DNA of 64,000 nucleotides from Francisella salimarina (GCF_007923265.1 NZ_VOJA01000001.1:434001-498000), one strand, 5' to 3'; counted from the first letter of the stretch, positions 31,531 through 40,327 are shown. Program-made: numbers and translations. Notes: a model not told the origin generated them from the sequence alone.

Positions 31531-32843
31531 AAATCTATGACATTATTGGCATAGGAATTGGTCCTTTTAATCTTGGACTAGCGGCATTATTAAACGATAA
31601 ACCTATCAACTGCCTTTTCTTTGATAAAAAAGATAATTTCTCTTGGCACCCTGGATTGATGATGAACTGGACAACATTACAAGTACCATTCTTAGCTGAC
31701 TTAGTAACTATGGCTGATCCAACTAGTGAGTTTACTTTTCTAAATTACTTACATCAAAAAAACCGTATGTATAAATTTTACTTCAAAGAAAATTTCTTTA
31801 TACCTAGACAAGAGTATAACGACTATTGCTTGTGGGTATCACAAAAGTGTAATTCTTGTAAATTTGGCTATGAAGTTATAAATATAGAGCATCAGATAGA
31901 TTCCCTGAACGAGGCTTGGTGCATCACTGTAAAAGATAAAGATAATCTAGAGCAACAATACTTAACAAAGAACATTGTACTTGGGTTAGGCACATCTGCA
32001 TATTTACCAAGTAAACTTCAGAATAAAGCGAACATTCACCATAGTAGTGAATATCTAAATATAAAAGATCAAGCTCTAAAAGATCAGCACATAACTCTGA
32101 TAGGTTCTGGTCAAAGTGCTGGAGAGATATTTTTAGATTTGATGAAGTCAAAAGATGATTCTACAAAAATTAGCTGGCTGACTAGAAGCAAAGGCTTTTT
32201 CCCAATGGAGTATTCCAAACTTGGTCTAGAACACTTCTCACCTGATTATATTGAGTATTTTTATAACCTACCTAATTTAGAAAAGCCTAAACTTCTAAGT
32301 GAACAAGATCTACTCTATAAAGGAATTAGTGCTGAAACAATATCAGATATCTATGATGTCCTTTATGAGCAATCCATCGAAGATAAAAACAATGCTGAAT
32401 TGATTGCAAACTGTGAATGCCTAAATGTTGATAACTCACAAGATAAACTTCTCTGCTCTTTTTATCATAGTCAGCAAAATCAAGAGTTCTCAATCGCAAC
32501 AGATAGAGTTATTGCAGCAACCGGATATAAAGCAAATATAAATAATGTCCTCAAAAATATAGAAGCACTAATTCAACGAGATGATAGCAATAATCTCAAA
32601 ATATCTCGTGATTATAAAATAATCACGCAAAATACGTCTTTAAACATTTTTGTACAAAATGCTGAGATCAACTCTCATGGTGTAGGTACTCCTGATTTAG
32701 GATTAGGGGGTTATAGAAATACTGTGATAGTAAATACCCTTCTCAACGAAGAGATATACAAAGTATCTTCTCGAACGATTTTCTCAACATTTGGTGTTCC
32801 AAGAAAATACTTAACACAAAGAGCAAATATTAAAGTCGCATAA
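31527..32843 (+). CDS. Flavin-dependent diaminopropane/lysine/ornithine N-monooxygenase (RhbE/IucD type)
   Basis: FAD- and NADPH-dependent hydroxylase that makes the N-hydroxy amine later acylated to a hydroxamate. The 438-aa protein shows the N-terminal FAD loop GIGIGPFN (8-15), the NADPH loop GSGQSAGE (193-200) and the ATGYKAN substrate-binding motif (about 335). The chain length of its amine substrate cannot be read directly. The dat-ddc context argues for 1,3-diaminopropane. A near-perfect AAGGAGG site precedes the start. Confidence 0.92.
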   Translation: MKIYDIIGIGIGPFNLGLAALLNDKPINCLFFDKKDNFSWHPGLMMNWTTLQVPFLADLVTMADPTSEFTFLNYLHQKNRMYKFYFKENFFIPRQEYNDYCLWVSQKCNSCKFGYEVINIEHQIDSLNEAWCITVKDKDNLEQQYLTKNIVLGLGTSAYLPSKLQNKANIHHSSEYLNIKDQALKDQHITLIGSGQSAGEIFLDLMKSKDDSTKISWLTRSKGFFPMEYSKLGLEHFSPDYIEYFYNLPNLEKPKLLSEQDLLYKGISAETISDIYDVLYEQSIEDKNNAELIANCECLNVDNSQDKLLCSFYHSQQNQEFSIATDRVIAATGYKANINNVLKNIEALIQRDDSNNLKISRDYKIITQNTSLNIFVQNAEINSHGVGTPDLGLGGYRNTVIVNTLLNEEIYKVSSRTIFSTFGVPRKYLTQRANIKVA

Positions 32844-32862
32844 ATTACAGGAGACTATTTAT

Positions 32863-35175
32863 ATGAAAAAGGAAATAAACTACTACAAGATAGCTAGCAC
32901 AAGACTATTGGAAAAGATAATTTCAGAATTTAGTTATGAAGGAATTTTTAAGCCACTACAAAAAGATATAGATCAAGAAGTATATACCTTAGAGATAAAC
33001 CCAGATCTATGTTACAAATTTAAGGCTGTACAAAGAATATACGGTAACTTAACTATTGAAAAGGACTCTGTAACAAGACATGAGAGCAATAGTATGGAAC
33101 CTGCTGATGATGCTATAAGACTTATCATAGATACACTACCTGTAACAAATATTGATTCTGTCACAACGGCACATTTCATAAAAGAGCTAAATAATACGAT
33201 ATTTGCAGATATCGCTATCTTACAAAAAGACAATATCTCAGCAAAGGACATCTATAAACTTCCATACGCTTATATAGAAGGGAACATGACTGGTCATCCC
33301 TGGTTTGTGATTAATAAAGGTCGTATTGGCTTTAATGCATCAGACTATACAAACTACGCCCCAGAGATGCAAAAAATCATCAATTTAGTGTGGATCGCCG
33401 TAAGCAAAGATTTAGTAACGTTTTCATCTGTAACAACTACTAACTATCTACAAATTACCAATAAAGAAATCAATTTAGCTAGCTTCAATAAAACTATAAA
33501 AATGAATAACAAAGACCCTAGTGATTTTTATATTTTACCTGTTCATCCATGGCAGTGGAAAAATGCTGTAATGCAACAATTCACGAAATATATAGCTGAT
33601 AAAGATATTATATTTCTTGGTAAGTCAACTGATCAGCATCTAGCTATGCAATCAATAAGAACTATGTCTAATATTTCTTATCCTGAAAAACATAGTATAA
33701 AACTACCTCTAAACATACTAAATACTGCGGTTTATAGAGGTCTACCCAAAGATCAAACAATTAATGCTCCAATGCTTACACAATGGGTTAAGAATATAGT
33801 CCAAAAAGATGAGTTTTTAGCTAAATATAATTTCATACTTCTAGGAGAGTTAGCTAGTGCATACTGCCATCATCCTTATCAGTCAGAAGTTCCTCAGATA
33901 CCATACTACTTCACAGAGCAGTTAGGTGCAATCTGGAGAGAAAGTATTCACACTAGACTTAAAAGTAGTGAGCAAGCTATAACAATGGCTGCTTTAACTT
34001 ATGTTGATGCTAATGATAAAAGTATCATTTGCGAAATGATCAAAGAATCATCTTTAGATATTGATAAATGGCTAGAAATGTTTTTTGAAAATACTGTTCC
34101 TGCTCTACTACATTTCTTATACAAATATAGCATGGTTTTCTCTCCTCATGGAGAAAATAGTATATTAATCATAGAGGACAATCTCCCTGTTGGTCTGGCT
34201 ATGAAAGATTTTGTCGATGATATAAATATATGCAAAAATCCTGTTGATGAACTCAGATCGCTTCCACAACAGGTAAAAGACGCCATTCCTCAAGTTGAAG
34301 ATGATTATCTTCTGCAATTTATTCATACAGGATTATTTGTTGTTCACTATAGATATATCTCTTCGATACTAGCAGACAAACTAAACTACCCCGAACTTTA
34401 CTTCTATCAAAAATTAGATGAATGTATACAAAAATATCAGACAAGCAATCCTGAGCTAAAATCTCGTTTTGAACGTTTTGATCTATATAAACCAACTTTT
34501 ACAAAACTATGTCTGAATAGACTAAGAATTTTTGAAGTTGGATATAGTGATTATTCAGCAAGACCTAAGGTAATATCTACAGGTCAACTTGATAATCCTC
34601 TTTATCTTGCTCAAAGTACCAAAAATATAGATAAGGACTTATTCAAGCATAATAGAGTGTCTTTTAGAGCATTTGACTTAGAACATGATTTAGATACTAT
34701 TCACTCATGGATGAATAAACCTCACGTAGCAAAGTTCTGGAACTTGAATAAATCAAAGTCAGAGCTAAAAAAACATTTTTGCAATATGCTTTCAAAGCCT
34801 AACCAAAAATTACTTATATTATCGATAGATAATTCAGAAATCGCCTATGCTGAAATTTATAACACACAGACTGATCGTATCGCTAATTATTTTTCCACTG
34901 ATGATAATGAATATGGATGGCACCTGCTAATTGGCCCTGAAAAAGCTATAGGCAAAGGATATTCTAAATTACTTGTAGAAGCTCTTAGCAAATATTGCTT
35001 TGATATGCTTGGTGCTAATAATGTTATCTTTGAACCTGATGTTAGAGTGATCCCTTTTCAAAAAATCGCTCCTAAAATCGGATATTCAAATCTTGGTGAG
35101 ATAGCCTTACCTGAAAAACAGGCATATCTATTTAGTTGTTCAAAGAGCTCTTTTATAGAGGGTGAAACATTATGA
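32863..35175 (+). CDS. Fusion of IucC/RhbF-type NIS synthetase and GNAT N-acyltransferase (RhbD/IucB type)
   Basis: A 770-aa two-domain protein. Residues 1 to about 590 form an IucC-type synthetase with GHPWF (144-148) followed by K152 and R154, HPWQ (228-231), SIRT (264-267) and HGEN (429-432). Residues about 600-765 form a GNAT-fold domain like IucB/RhbD: a FWNLNKS start, then GWHLLIGPEKAIGKGYS (695-711) for acetyl-CoA binding and the closing VRVIPFQK segment. One polypeptide would thus acylate the N-hydroxy-diaminopropane and add the second arm to citrate. In the rhb and iuc operons these are separate genes. The frame is continuous through the junction. It starts 19 bp after the monooxygenase gene. 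Confidence 0.9.
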   Translation: MKKEINYYKIASTRLLEKIISEFSYEGIFKPLQKDIDQEVYTLEINPDLCYKFKAVQRIYGNLTIEKDSVTRHESNSMEPADDAIRLIIDTLPVTNIDSVTTAHFIKELNNTIFADIAILQKDNISAKDIYKLPYAYIEGNMTGHPWFVINKGRIGFNASDYTNYAPEMQKIINLVWIAVSKDLVTFSSVTTTNYLQITNKEINLASFNKTIKMNNKDPSDFYILPVHPWQWKNAVMQQFTKYIADKDIIFLGKSTDQHLAMQSIRTMSNISYPEKHSIKLPLNILNTAVYRGLPKDQTINAPMLTQWVKNIVQKDEFLAKYNFILLGELASAYCHHPYQSEVPQIPYYFTEQLGAIWRESIHTRLKSSEQAITMAALTYVDANDKSIICEMIKESSLDIDKWLEMFFENTVPALLHFLYKYSMVFSPHGENSILIIEDNLPVGLAMKDFVDDINICKNPVDELRSLPQQVKDAIPQVEDDYLLQFIHTGLFVVHYRYISSILADKLNYPELYFYQKLDECIQKYQTSNPELKSRFERFDLYKPTFTKLCLNRLRIFEVGYSDYSARPKVISTGQLDNPLYLAQSTKNIDKDLFKHNRVSFRAFDLEHDLDTIHSWMNKPHVAKFWNLNKSKSELKKHFCNMLSKPNQKLLILSIDNSEIAYAEIYNTQTDRIANYFSTDDNEYGWHLLIGPEKAIGKGYSKLLVEALSKYCFDMLGANNVIFEPDVRVIPFQKIAPKIGYSNLGEIALPEKQAYLFSCSKSSFIEGETL

Positions 35176-35561
35176 TAGACTGTGATATTTCAAAATGGCC
35201 AATAGTTAAAATGCATTTTGGTAGCTCCCCAAGCTATAAAGATGTACTTAGCTGGTTAGACAAATGCTCTCAAATACTAAAGAAACAACAAAAATTCTTA
35301 GTAATTAGTACTTTTTCTGAACAGTATCAGTTTGAGCATAAAGCACGATTAAAACAAGCAAAATGGTTTAAAGAGTCTAAACCTGAGCTTGCTAAATGGT
35401 GTCTAGGTATGATTCGTGTCACAAATGATCCTATTATGATCAAAAAGATTAATGCTCCAGCAATGGCTAAGGGTATGCCTTTTAGCTGTATTGCTGTTGG
35501 TAATATATGCTCAGCATGGGAAAAAGCTCAACAAATTCTAATTGAAGATAACTTGATATGA
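35172..35561 (+). CDS. Uncharacterised 129-aa protein in the siderophore operon
   Basis: I do not recognise a specific family. The protein is soluble, without signal or membrane segments. It has an alternating hydrophobic strand (FLVIST), a basic helix with many Lys (residues about 55-75) and a C-terminal helix (CSAWEKAQQILIED). The pattern of a central strand, a Trp-rich helix and a closing EKAQQIL helix vaguely recalls small STAS/SpoIIAA-like proteins, but this is only a guess. It overlaps the genes on both sides by 4 bp, so it is a genuine operon member and probably helps siderophore synthesis or handling. Confidence 0.75.
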   Translation: MIDCDISKWPIVKMHFGSSPSYKDVLSWLDKCSQILKKQQKFLVISTFSEQYQFEHKARLKQAKWFKESKPELAKWCLGMIRVTNDPIMIKKINAPAMAKGMPFSCIAVGNICSAWEKAQQILIEDNLI

Positions 35562-36769
35562 AAAAACAACTTGATATAACCATTCTTTATTTAGCACAAG
35601 CTATATCACTATATTTCTGTACTTTTGGATTACCAACGATTCTACGTTCTGAAGGAGTCTCTTTAGAAAAAATAGGCCTTTTTAGTATCTTACTATTACC
35701 TTGGGTTATCAAATTCCTATGGGCTCCTTATGTAGATAGGTTATATATCAAAAAAATAGGCCGAAGAAAAAGCTGGTTTATTGTAATGCAATTTTTGACC
35801 ATAAGTCTATTTTTAATATTCTCTATTTATACTCCAAAAGACTATAGCAATTATATTTTCTTATTTGCGTTTTTATTGTCCTCCATTGCAGCAACTCAAG
35901 ATATAGCAATTGATGGATTTTCAATAGAACAAACAAAAGCTAAAAGCTTACAGTGGAGCAACTTTTGTAGAGTAATTGGCACTACTCTAGGTAGCATGAT
36001 TGGCGGAGCATCTCTAATTGCGCTATACAAAATTTTAGGCTGGCATCAAATTACTCTATATATGACTTTGATAAGTTTATGTATTTGTGCTTATATGTTT
36101 CTCATAAGAGAAAACCATCACAATGAACAATACAAGCACCACATACCATCTCTAAAGTCTTTCTTTAGTAGAAAAGAAACCAGAATATTGTTACTTATGT
36201 GTTTGAGCTACAGAGCCTGTGAAGGTTTGGTTATGGGAATGCAATCATCATTTTTGGTAGATTCTCACATTCCGCTAACAACGATAGGCATAGTTATGGG
36301 AACTGGTAGTGCATTAATAGGTGTTTGTGGTGCAGCTGTTATTAGTTATCTCTTTAACTTTTATAAAGAAACTATTCTTTTGACAATATTGGCAGTAATC
36401 AGAGGCTTTTGCTATTTCTCTCTAGGATTTATAAGTTTTTATGGCATTGATAATCAAATATTTATCTTTGGAATTGTATTATTAAATATGGCTTCTCGAC
36501 TTATGGAGATGATAGTTCTATATACTATATTCATGAAATTTAGCTCAAAAGATCAAGCAGGCACTGACTTTACGGTTTTAGTATGTGCTGAACTTCTAAT
36601 CTATATACTAGGAATGTCACTTAGTGGTTTCTTAGCTGCGAATATTGGTTACTCAATGCTTTTCACACTAGGTGGTATTATTTCCATACCAGGGTATTTG
36701 ATAGCATTACTATTATTACAAAAACTATTCCCTAGCGAGAGTGCTAAGCCTATTCTATTGAATAGATAA
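35558..36769 (+). CDS. MFS siderophore importer, RhtX/FptX-like
   Basis: Inner-membrane transporter of 403 aa with about 11-12 helices. The N-terminus (LYLAQAISLYFCTFGLPTIL, then LPWVIKFLWAPYVDR at about residues 47-61) closely follows the pattern of the RhtX/FptX/AmpG-like family, single-protein importers of ferric rhizobactin and ferric pyochelin. This suggests import rather than export of the siderophore across the inner membrane. Its start overlaps the 129-aa gene and it closes the operon. No ABC importer for the siderophore is present here. Confidence 0.8.
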   Translation: MKKQLDITILYLAQAISLYFCTFGLPTILRSEGVSLEKIGLFSILLLPWVIKFLWAPYVDRLYIKKIGRRKSWFIVMQFLTISLFLIFSIYTPKDYSNYIFLFAFLLSSIAATQDIAIDGFSIEQTKAKSLQWSNFCRVIGTTLGSMIGGASLIALYKILGWHQITLYMTLISLCICAYMFLIRENHHNEQYKHHIPSLKSFFSRKETRILLLMCLSYRACEGLVMGMQSSFLVDSHIPLTTIGIVMGTGSALIGVCGAAVISYLFNFYKETILLTILAVIRGFCYFSLGFISFYGIDNQIFIFGIVLLNMASRLMEMIVLYTIFMKFSSKDQAGTDFTVLVCAELLIYILGMSLSGFLAANIGYSMLFTLGGIISIPGYLIALLLLQKLFPSESAKPILLNR

Positions 36770-36794
36770 TCTAATTTATTCATTTGCCATAAAT

Positions 36795-36813
36795 GATATT
36801 GATTATCATTATC
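36795..36813. promoter_or_regulatory. Second Fur box, before the FslE-like gene
   Basis: GATATTGATTATCATTATC matches 17 of 19 positions of the classical Fur consensus. It overlaps the -35 of the promoter for the outer-membrane protein gene, so uptake at the outer membrane would be iron-repressed independently of the biosynthesis operon. Confidence 0.85.
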
Positions 36814-36826
36814 ATAGTGATATTAT
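36799..36826 (+). promoter_or_regulatory. Predicted promoter of the FslE-like gene
   Basis: -35 TTGATT (36799-36804), 16-bp spacer, -10 TATTAT (36821-36826). The -35 lies within the Fur box. About 40 bp separate the -10 from the ATG at 36867. Confidence 0.5.
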
Positions 36827-36866
36827 CTAAGTTCTAATTTGTTACTCCCAATGCAATAACATTATC

Positions 36867-38369
36867 ATGAATTCTAAAATCACAGCTCCTATAGTTATAT
36901 ATATACTTATTTTATTATCTTACAGCACATCTTTCTCAAACACTAATGGTCAAGAGCTTAGCTTAAATGAAGAAGCTATCATTGAACTACAGCATCAGAT
37001 ACGTAAATTACAAACCGATATTAGTGATATGGAAGAAAGCTCGCAAAATGCTAACCAATTAACGACATACGAATCAAGAATAACGAAGCAAGATCCTAAT
37101 GATATAAATTTGGTATTTGGAGATAGTGCAAATGCTTACGAAATTAGCACTAGTATAAATTCAAATAACTCAATCATCGATTTAAGAAATAGTCCAGTTG
37201 GTGGTATTTTTGGTCACAATGGTGCTATCAACGTTGGAGATGCTCCTGCTATCACGACAAGAGGACAAGTAACATTTTTAGGAGCTTATTCAGGTAATAA
37301 TAGTATACCTATAGGAATGATATCAGGCAGTCTATTCTCATCTACGGTAATCGGACAACGCAACAAATTTAATGACTATGCTATATTTTTAGGTGGAAAA
37401 ATAGAAGTCGATGCTCAAGTATGGTCTGGTAGTGAAGGAATCTCAAATGGTTACACTCTCTCTGGCAATGGTCAAAATATTTCTCTGACATCCTCCACAC
37501 TATACTTTTTAGCCAATGTCGGACACTACGTTACTGCTCAGTTTGATATCAGTACCAGTGAGCTTAACAATTTTGGTTTAGGTAATGCTTTTGTTATATT
37601 TGGAAACCTAGATACATCGCCACTATTTGTAACTGCTGGAAGAAGTAGGCTTTCTGTGGGTGCTTTTGGAGGTGGTGGTCCATGGACTGGTGGTATAACA
37701 GGATTTCTGGCACCAGGTAGAACAACGAATATATCATTAAACTATAAAGATGACATTCTAAATGCTAATATAGCAGTCTTTGGATCTGATGATAATCGTA
37801 TAAATTTTTCAACCGGACTATTCTATGCTGAGCGTTGGACTGAGAGCCTAGCTGTTGGCTTTAATACAGGTTATGTCTTTAATATTGCTGGAGCTGGTAA
37901 TGCTTCTTTTAGCAAGTTTCTGGAGAATCAAAACTCTTCAAAAGATAATATTGGCAGCTTCAACATTAATGGTAACCTTACTTACACCATAGGCGGCGGT
38001 TTTTTAAACCTAGGAACAGGTTGGGCAAGTACTACAAATAGAAAAGACTTTAACGGTAGTAATCAAAATGTCTTAGCTGGAGGTTGGTATGCTGCAGCAA
38101 ACTATTCATTACAACTTGGCGGTAGAAACACAAACTTTGGCGTATCATATGGGCAAACATATAATTCTGCTAATATACCGATGTCATTACCAGCATCTCC
38201 ACTGTTATTTGGCCAATCTCCATCTGGAATCAAAAACCAGCTAATTTTATCAACTCAACGTGCATATTTTGACAACAATGTCTTAATAGGCCCAGAGTAT
38301 TCATATCAAAAGTTATATAACAATAAACATATGAATACTTTCACTATAGACATTGCTGTATACATGTAG
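36867..38369 (+). CDS. Outer-membrane siderophore porin, FslE/FupA/LbtU-like (DUF3573 type)
   Basis: A 500-aa exported protein. Residues 1-24 form a signal peptide, about 30-65 a short coiled coil (LQHQIRKLQTDISDMEE), and the rest is rich in Gly, Asn, Ser and alternating hydrophobic residues, as in a beta-barrel. This architecture matches the Francisella FslE/FupA family and Legionella LbtU, which take up siderophores without TonB. There is no plug domain or TonB box. Its position at the end of the siderophore locus and its own Fur box make it the likely receptor for the ferric siderophore made here. The ribosome site is weak, so the exact start is less certain. Confidence 0.82.
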   Translation: MNSKITAPIVIYILILLSYSTSFSNTNGQELSLNEEAIIELQHQIRKLQTDISDMEESSQNANQLTTYESRITKQDPNDINLVFGDSANAYEISTSINSNNSIIDLRNSPVGGIFGHNGAINVGDAPAITTRGQVTFLGAYSGNNSIPIGMISGSLFSSTVIGQRNKFNDYAIFLGGKIEVDAQVWSGSEGISNGYTLSGNGQNISLTSSTLYFLANVGHYVTAQFDISTSELNNFGLGNAFVIFGNLDTSPLFVTAGRSRLSVGAFGGGGPWTGGITGFLAPGRTTNISLNYKDDILNANIAVFGSDDNRINFSTGLFYAERWTESLAVGFNTGYVFNIAGAGNASFSKFLENQNSSKDNIGSFNINGNLTYTIGGGFLNLGTGWASTTNRKDFNGSNQNVLAGGWYAAANYSLQLGGRNTNFGVSYGQTYNSANIPMSLPASPLLFGQSPSGIKNQLILSTQRAYFDNNVLIGPEYSYQKLYNNKHMNTFTIDIAVYM

Positions 38370-38426
38370 TTACTAAGTTAACACTAAGCTAAAGTATTAC
38401 TATTATTTAGTTTATTTTTTCTAGAC

Positions 38427-39896
38427 ATGAGAAAACTTAGTCTGGTTTTTTTGACGTTAACCACTTCCTTAACTGAATTATGTTATGCCGATGCAAGATC
38501 ACAAATTATTATAGAGAATAACTGTTCAGTCCCAATATCATTCAGTATATCTCCAGGAAATAGCACTGGAAACGCCATAAATAACCAAGTATTAGATACA
38601 AATCAGTATATCAATGTTGGACAGTATACCAATGATAAATTTGTAGATTACAACTCAGCTATAGATATAAATTTCCATTCTGAGAATTTACAATATAATG
38701 GTTCAATACAATATAATCTAAAAAATGGTTGGACTATTAATAGTGCGAATTTTGATAATTTGAATGGTGATATAGCTATAGAGCATCAAAATAATGATTT
38801 TGACTATAGTTGGCATAGCTACACAACAACACTAAAATATCGTATACCTATATTTACAATTTCCGCATGTCCAAAATTCACAAGTCCACAAAATTCAAAA
38901 CTCAAAGACATAGAAAGAATACTTATATTTGGAGATAGTCTAAGCGATACAGGCAACTTATATGGTTATACAAATGGAATTATCCCAAGATCAACTCCTT
39001 ATTATAGAGGTATGTTTTCTAATGGCTCAGTTTGGACAACGATGTTAAGTGGAACTCTAGAAAATAAAATCCCAATCAGTAATTATGCTGTTGGAGGAGC
39101 TACTGCTGTCTTTGAGCCATCTTGGACAGATCTTGGCCTACCCTATACAATAGGTACTGAGCTTCAAGCATATTCTCTAGATGATGGAGCTCACGATACC
39201 AATAAAAATCTAGCAATATTTTTTATTGGTGCGAATGACTATTTAACAATATCAGCCAATCAAGACCCTAGCTTACTCAAGAATATTGCTAGCGAGGTTA
39301 CTGACAAGATTATAGCAGCTATCAAAACTGTGAATGCACAAAAAACTCTAGTTATAGGACTGCCTAATCTAGGATTGACACCAGAGTCAAAAAATATAGG
39401 AAACCAAAACCTCTTAAAAGAAGTATCTTCGCTACATAACCAAATTCTAAAACAGTTTGCTGAAAATCAGACTAATATAGATTTTGTAGATATGAATCCA
39501 ATATTCGAGATGCTTGTTAATGATACTGATAATTTCAACAAAAAATATCACACTTCGATAAACCCAAACAAAACCAACCAAAGTTGTTGGAGTGGTGGTT
39601 ATTTCTCTTATAATCCAGATGGTCAAAATCCAAAAGATTTTTATGAAAACCTATTAAGAAGCAACTCCAAGCCCGTTCTACTTCAAGAGTCTGAGAATAT
39701 TTCATCAGGAGAGCTAGATATGAGTAAAATTCCTCTGACTCCAGATATTACTAGTGCAATTTTAGCTGCTGAAACTGGTAAATTATGTGATAATCCTCAA
39801 GAATATATATTCTGGGATGGTGTCCATCCAACCTATCAAGTGCATAAAGCGCTATTTGAATATATCGCTAACGAGTATTTAGGAATAAATATATAG
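38427..39896 (+). CDS. Secreted GDSL/SGNH-family esterase or lipase
   Basis: A 489-aa protein with a signal peptide (cleavage near ADA, 21-23), an N-terminal domain of about 130 residues without recognised motifs, and a C-terminal SGNH hydrolase domain: block I FGDSLSD with nucleophile Ser171 (168-174), a GGATA block (about 213-217), GAND (248-251) and the catalytic DGVHP pair D464 and H467. Related secreted enzymes include Legionella PlaA and other lysophospholipases. It starts 57 bp after the FslE-like gene, with no Fur box of its own. A weak AT hairpin near 38390-38418 may separate the two. The substrate is unknown. Confidence 0.85.
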   Translation: MRKLSLVFLTLTTSLTELCYADARSQIIIENNCSVPISFSISPGNSTGNAINNQVLDTNQYINVGQYTNDKFVDYNSAIDINFHSENLQYNGSIQYNLKNGWTINSANFDNLNGDIAIEHQNNDFDYSWHSYTTTLKYRIPIFTISACPKFTSPQNSKLKDIERILIFGDSLSDTGNLYGYTNGIIPRSTPYYRGMFSNGSVWTTMLSGTLENKIPISNYAVGGATAVFEPSWTDLGLPYTIGTELQAYSLDDGAHDTNKNLAIFFIGANDYLTISANQDPSLLKNIASEVTDKIIAAIKTVNAQKTLVIGLPNLGLTPESKNIGNQNLLKEVSSLHNQILKQFAENQTNIDFVDMNPIFEMLVNDTDNFNKKYHTSINPNKTNQSCWSGGYFSYNPDGQNPKDFYENLLRSNSKPVLLQESENISSGELDMSKIPLTPDITSAILAAETGKLCDNPQEYIFWDGVHPTYQVHKALFEYIANEYLGINI

Positions 39897-39905
39897 ATAG
39901 AAGAC

Positions 39906-40313
39906 TTAATCGAAATAGCCACCAGCAACAAAACGATCAATAAAATGTTGGCTAAAGTGCATTTTATTCAATTTAACATTTTCCAAAAGTTGTTGGTATT
40001 GGCCTGACTTAAAAATATAATCAAGGACATAAAAAACATTTCCCTTACCAACTACCTTTTCAACCTTTTCTTCAAACTTAGAAAAGTCCGTTTTCTCATC
40101 AATATAATCATCTAATAAAGAACAAAGCTTATCTATAGTTTTCTCATCAGCTCTGTCAAAGTATTTTGCAACCTCATAATGAAACTCATACTTACTATCA
40201 TGAAAAAATGGGTATACATTTCCTTTCCAAGCAACTTTATAACTATCATCAACATAGTCACTACTCAAAACATTTAGCTTCATAAGATGATAGTAAAACT
40301 TATTTGTATTCAT
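39906..40313 (-). CDS. Uncharacterised 135-aa protein downstream of gatB
   Basis: I do not recognise the family. The protein is soluble, acidic and rich in Lys, Asp, Phe and Tyr (for example FHYEVAKYFDRADEKTIDKL), probably helical, with no signal peptide, membrane segment or cysteine motif. It begins 14 bp after the gatB stop, so it may be read from the gatCAB operon, and its stop lies 9 bp from the convergent GDSL gene. Confidence 0.7.
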   Translation of the reverse strand: MNTNKFYYHLMKLNVLSSDYVDDSYKVAWKGNVYPFFHDSKYEFHYEVAKYFDRADEKTIDKLCSLLDDYIDEKTDFSKFEEKVEKVVGKGNVFYVLDYIFKSGQYQQLLENVKLNKMHFSQHFIDRFVAGGYFD

Positions 40314-40327
40314 TTGATTTTCCTATT

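Noticed and set aside
26982-36769. Identification of the siderophore operon as the usual fslABCDEF rhizoferrin locus
   Set aside because: The gene content differs: a dat-ddc pair, an N-monooxygenase and an acyltransferase domain are present, and no FslC-like ornithine or diaminopimelate decarboxylase is seen.
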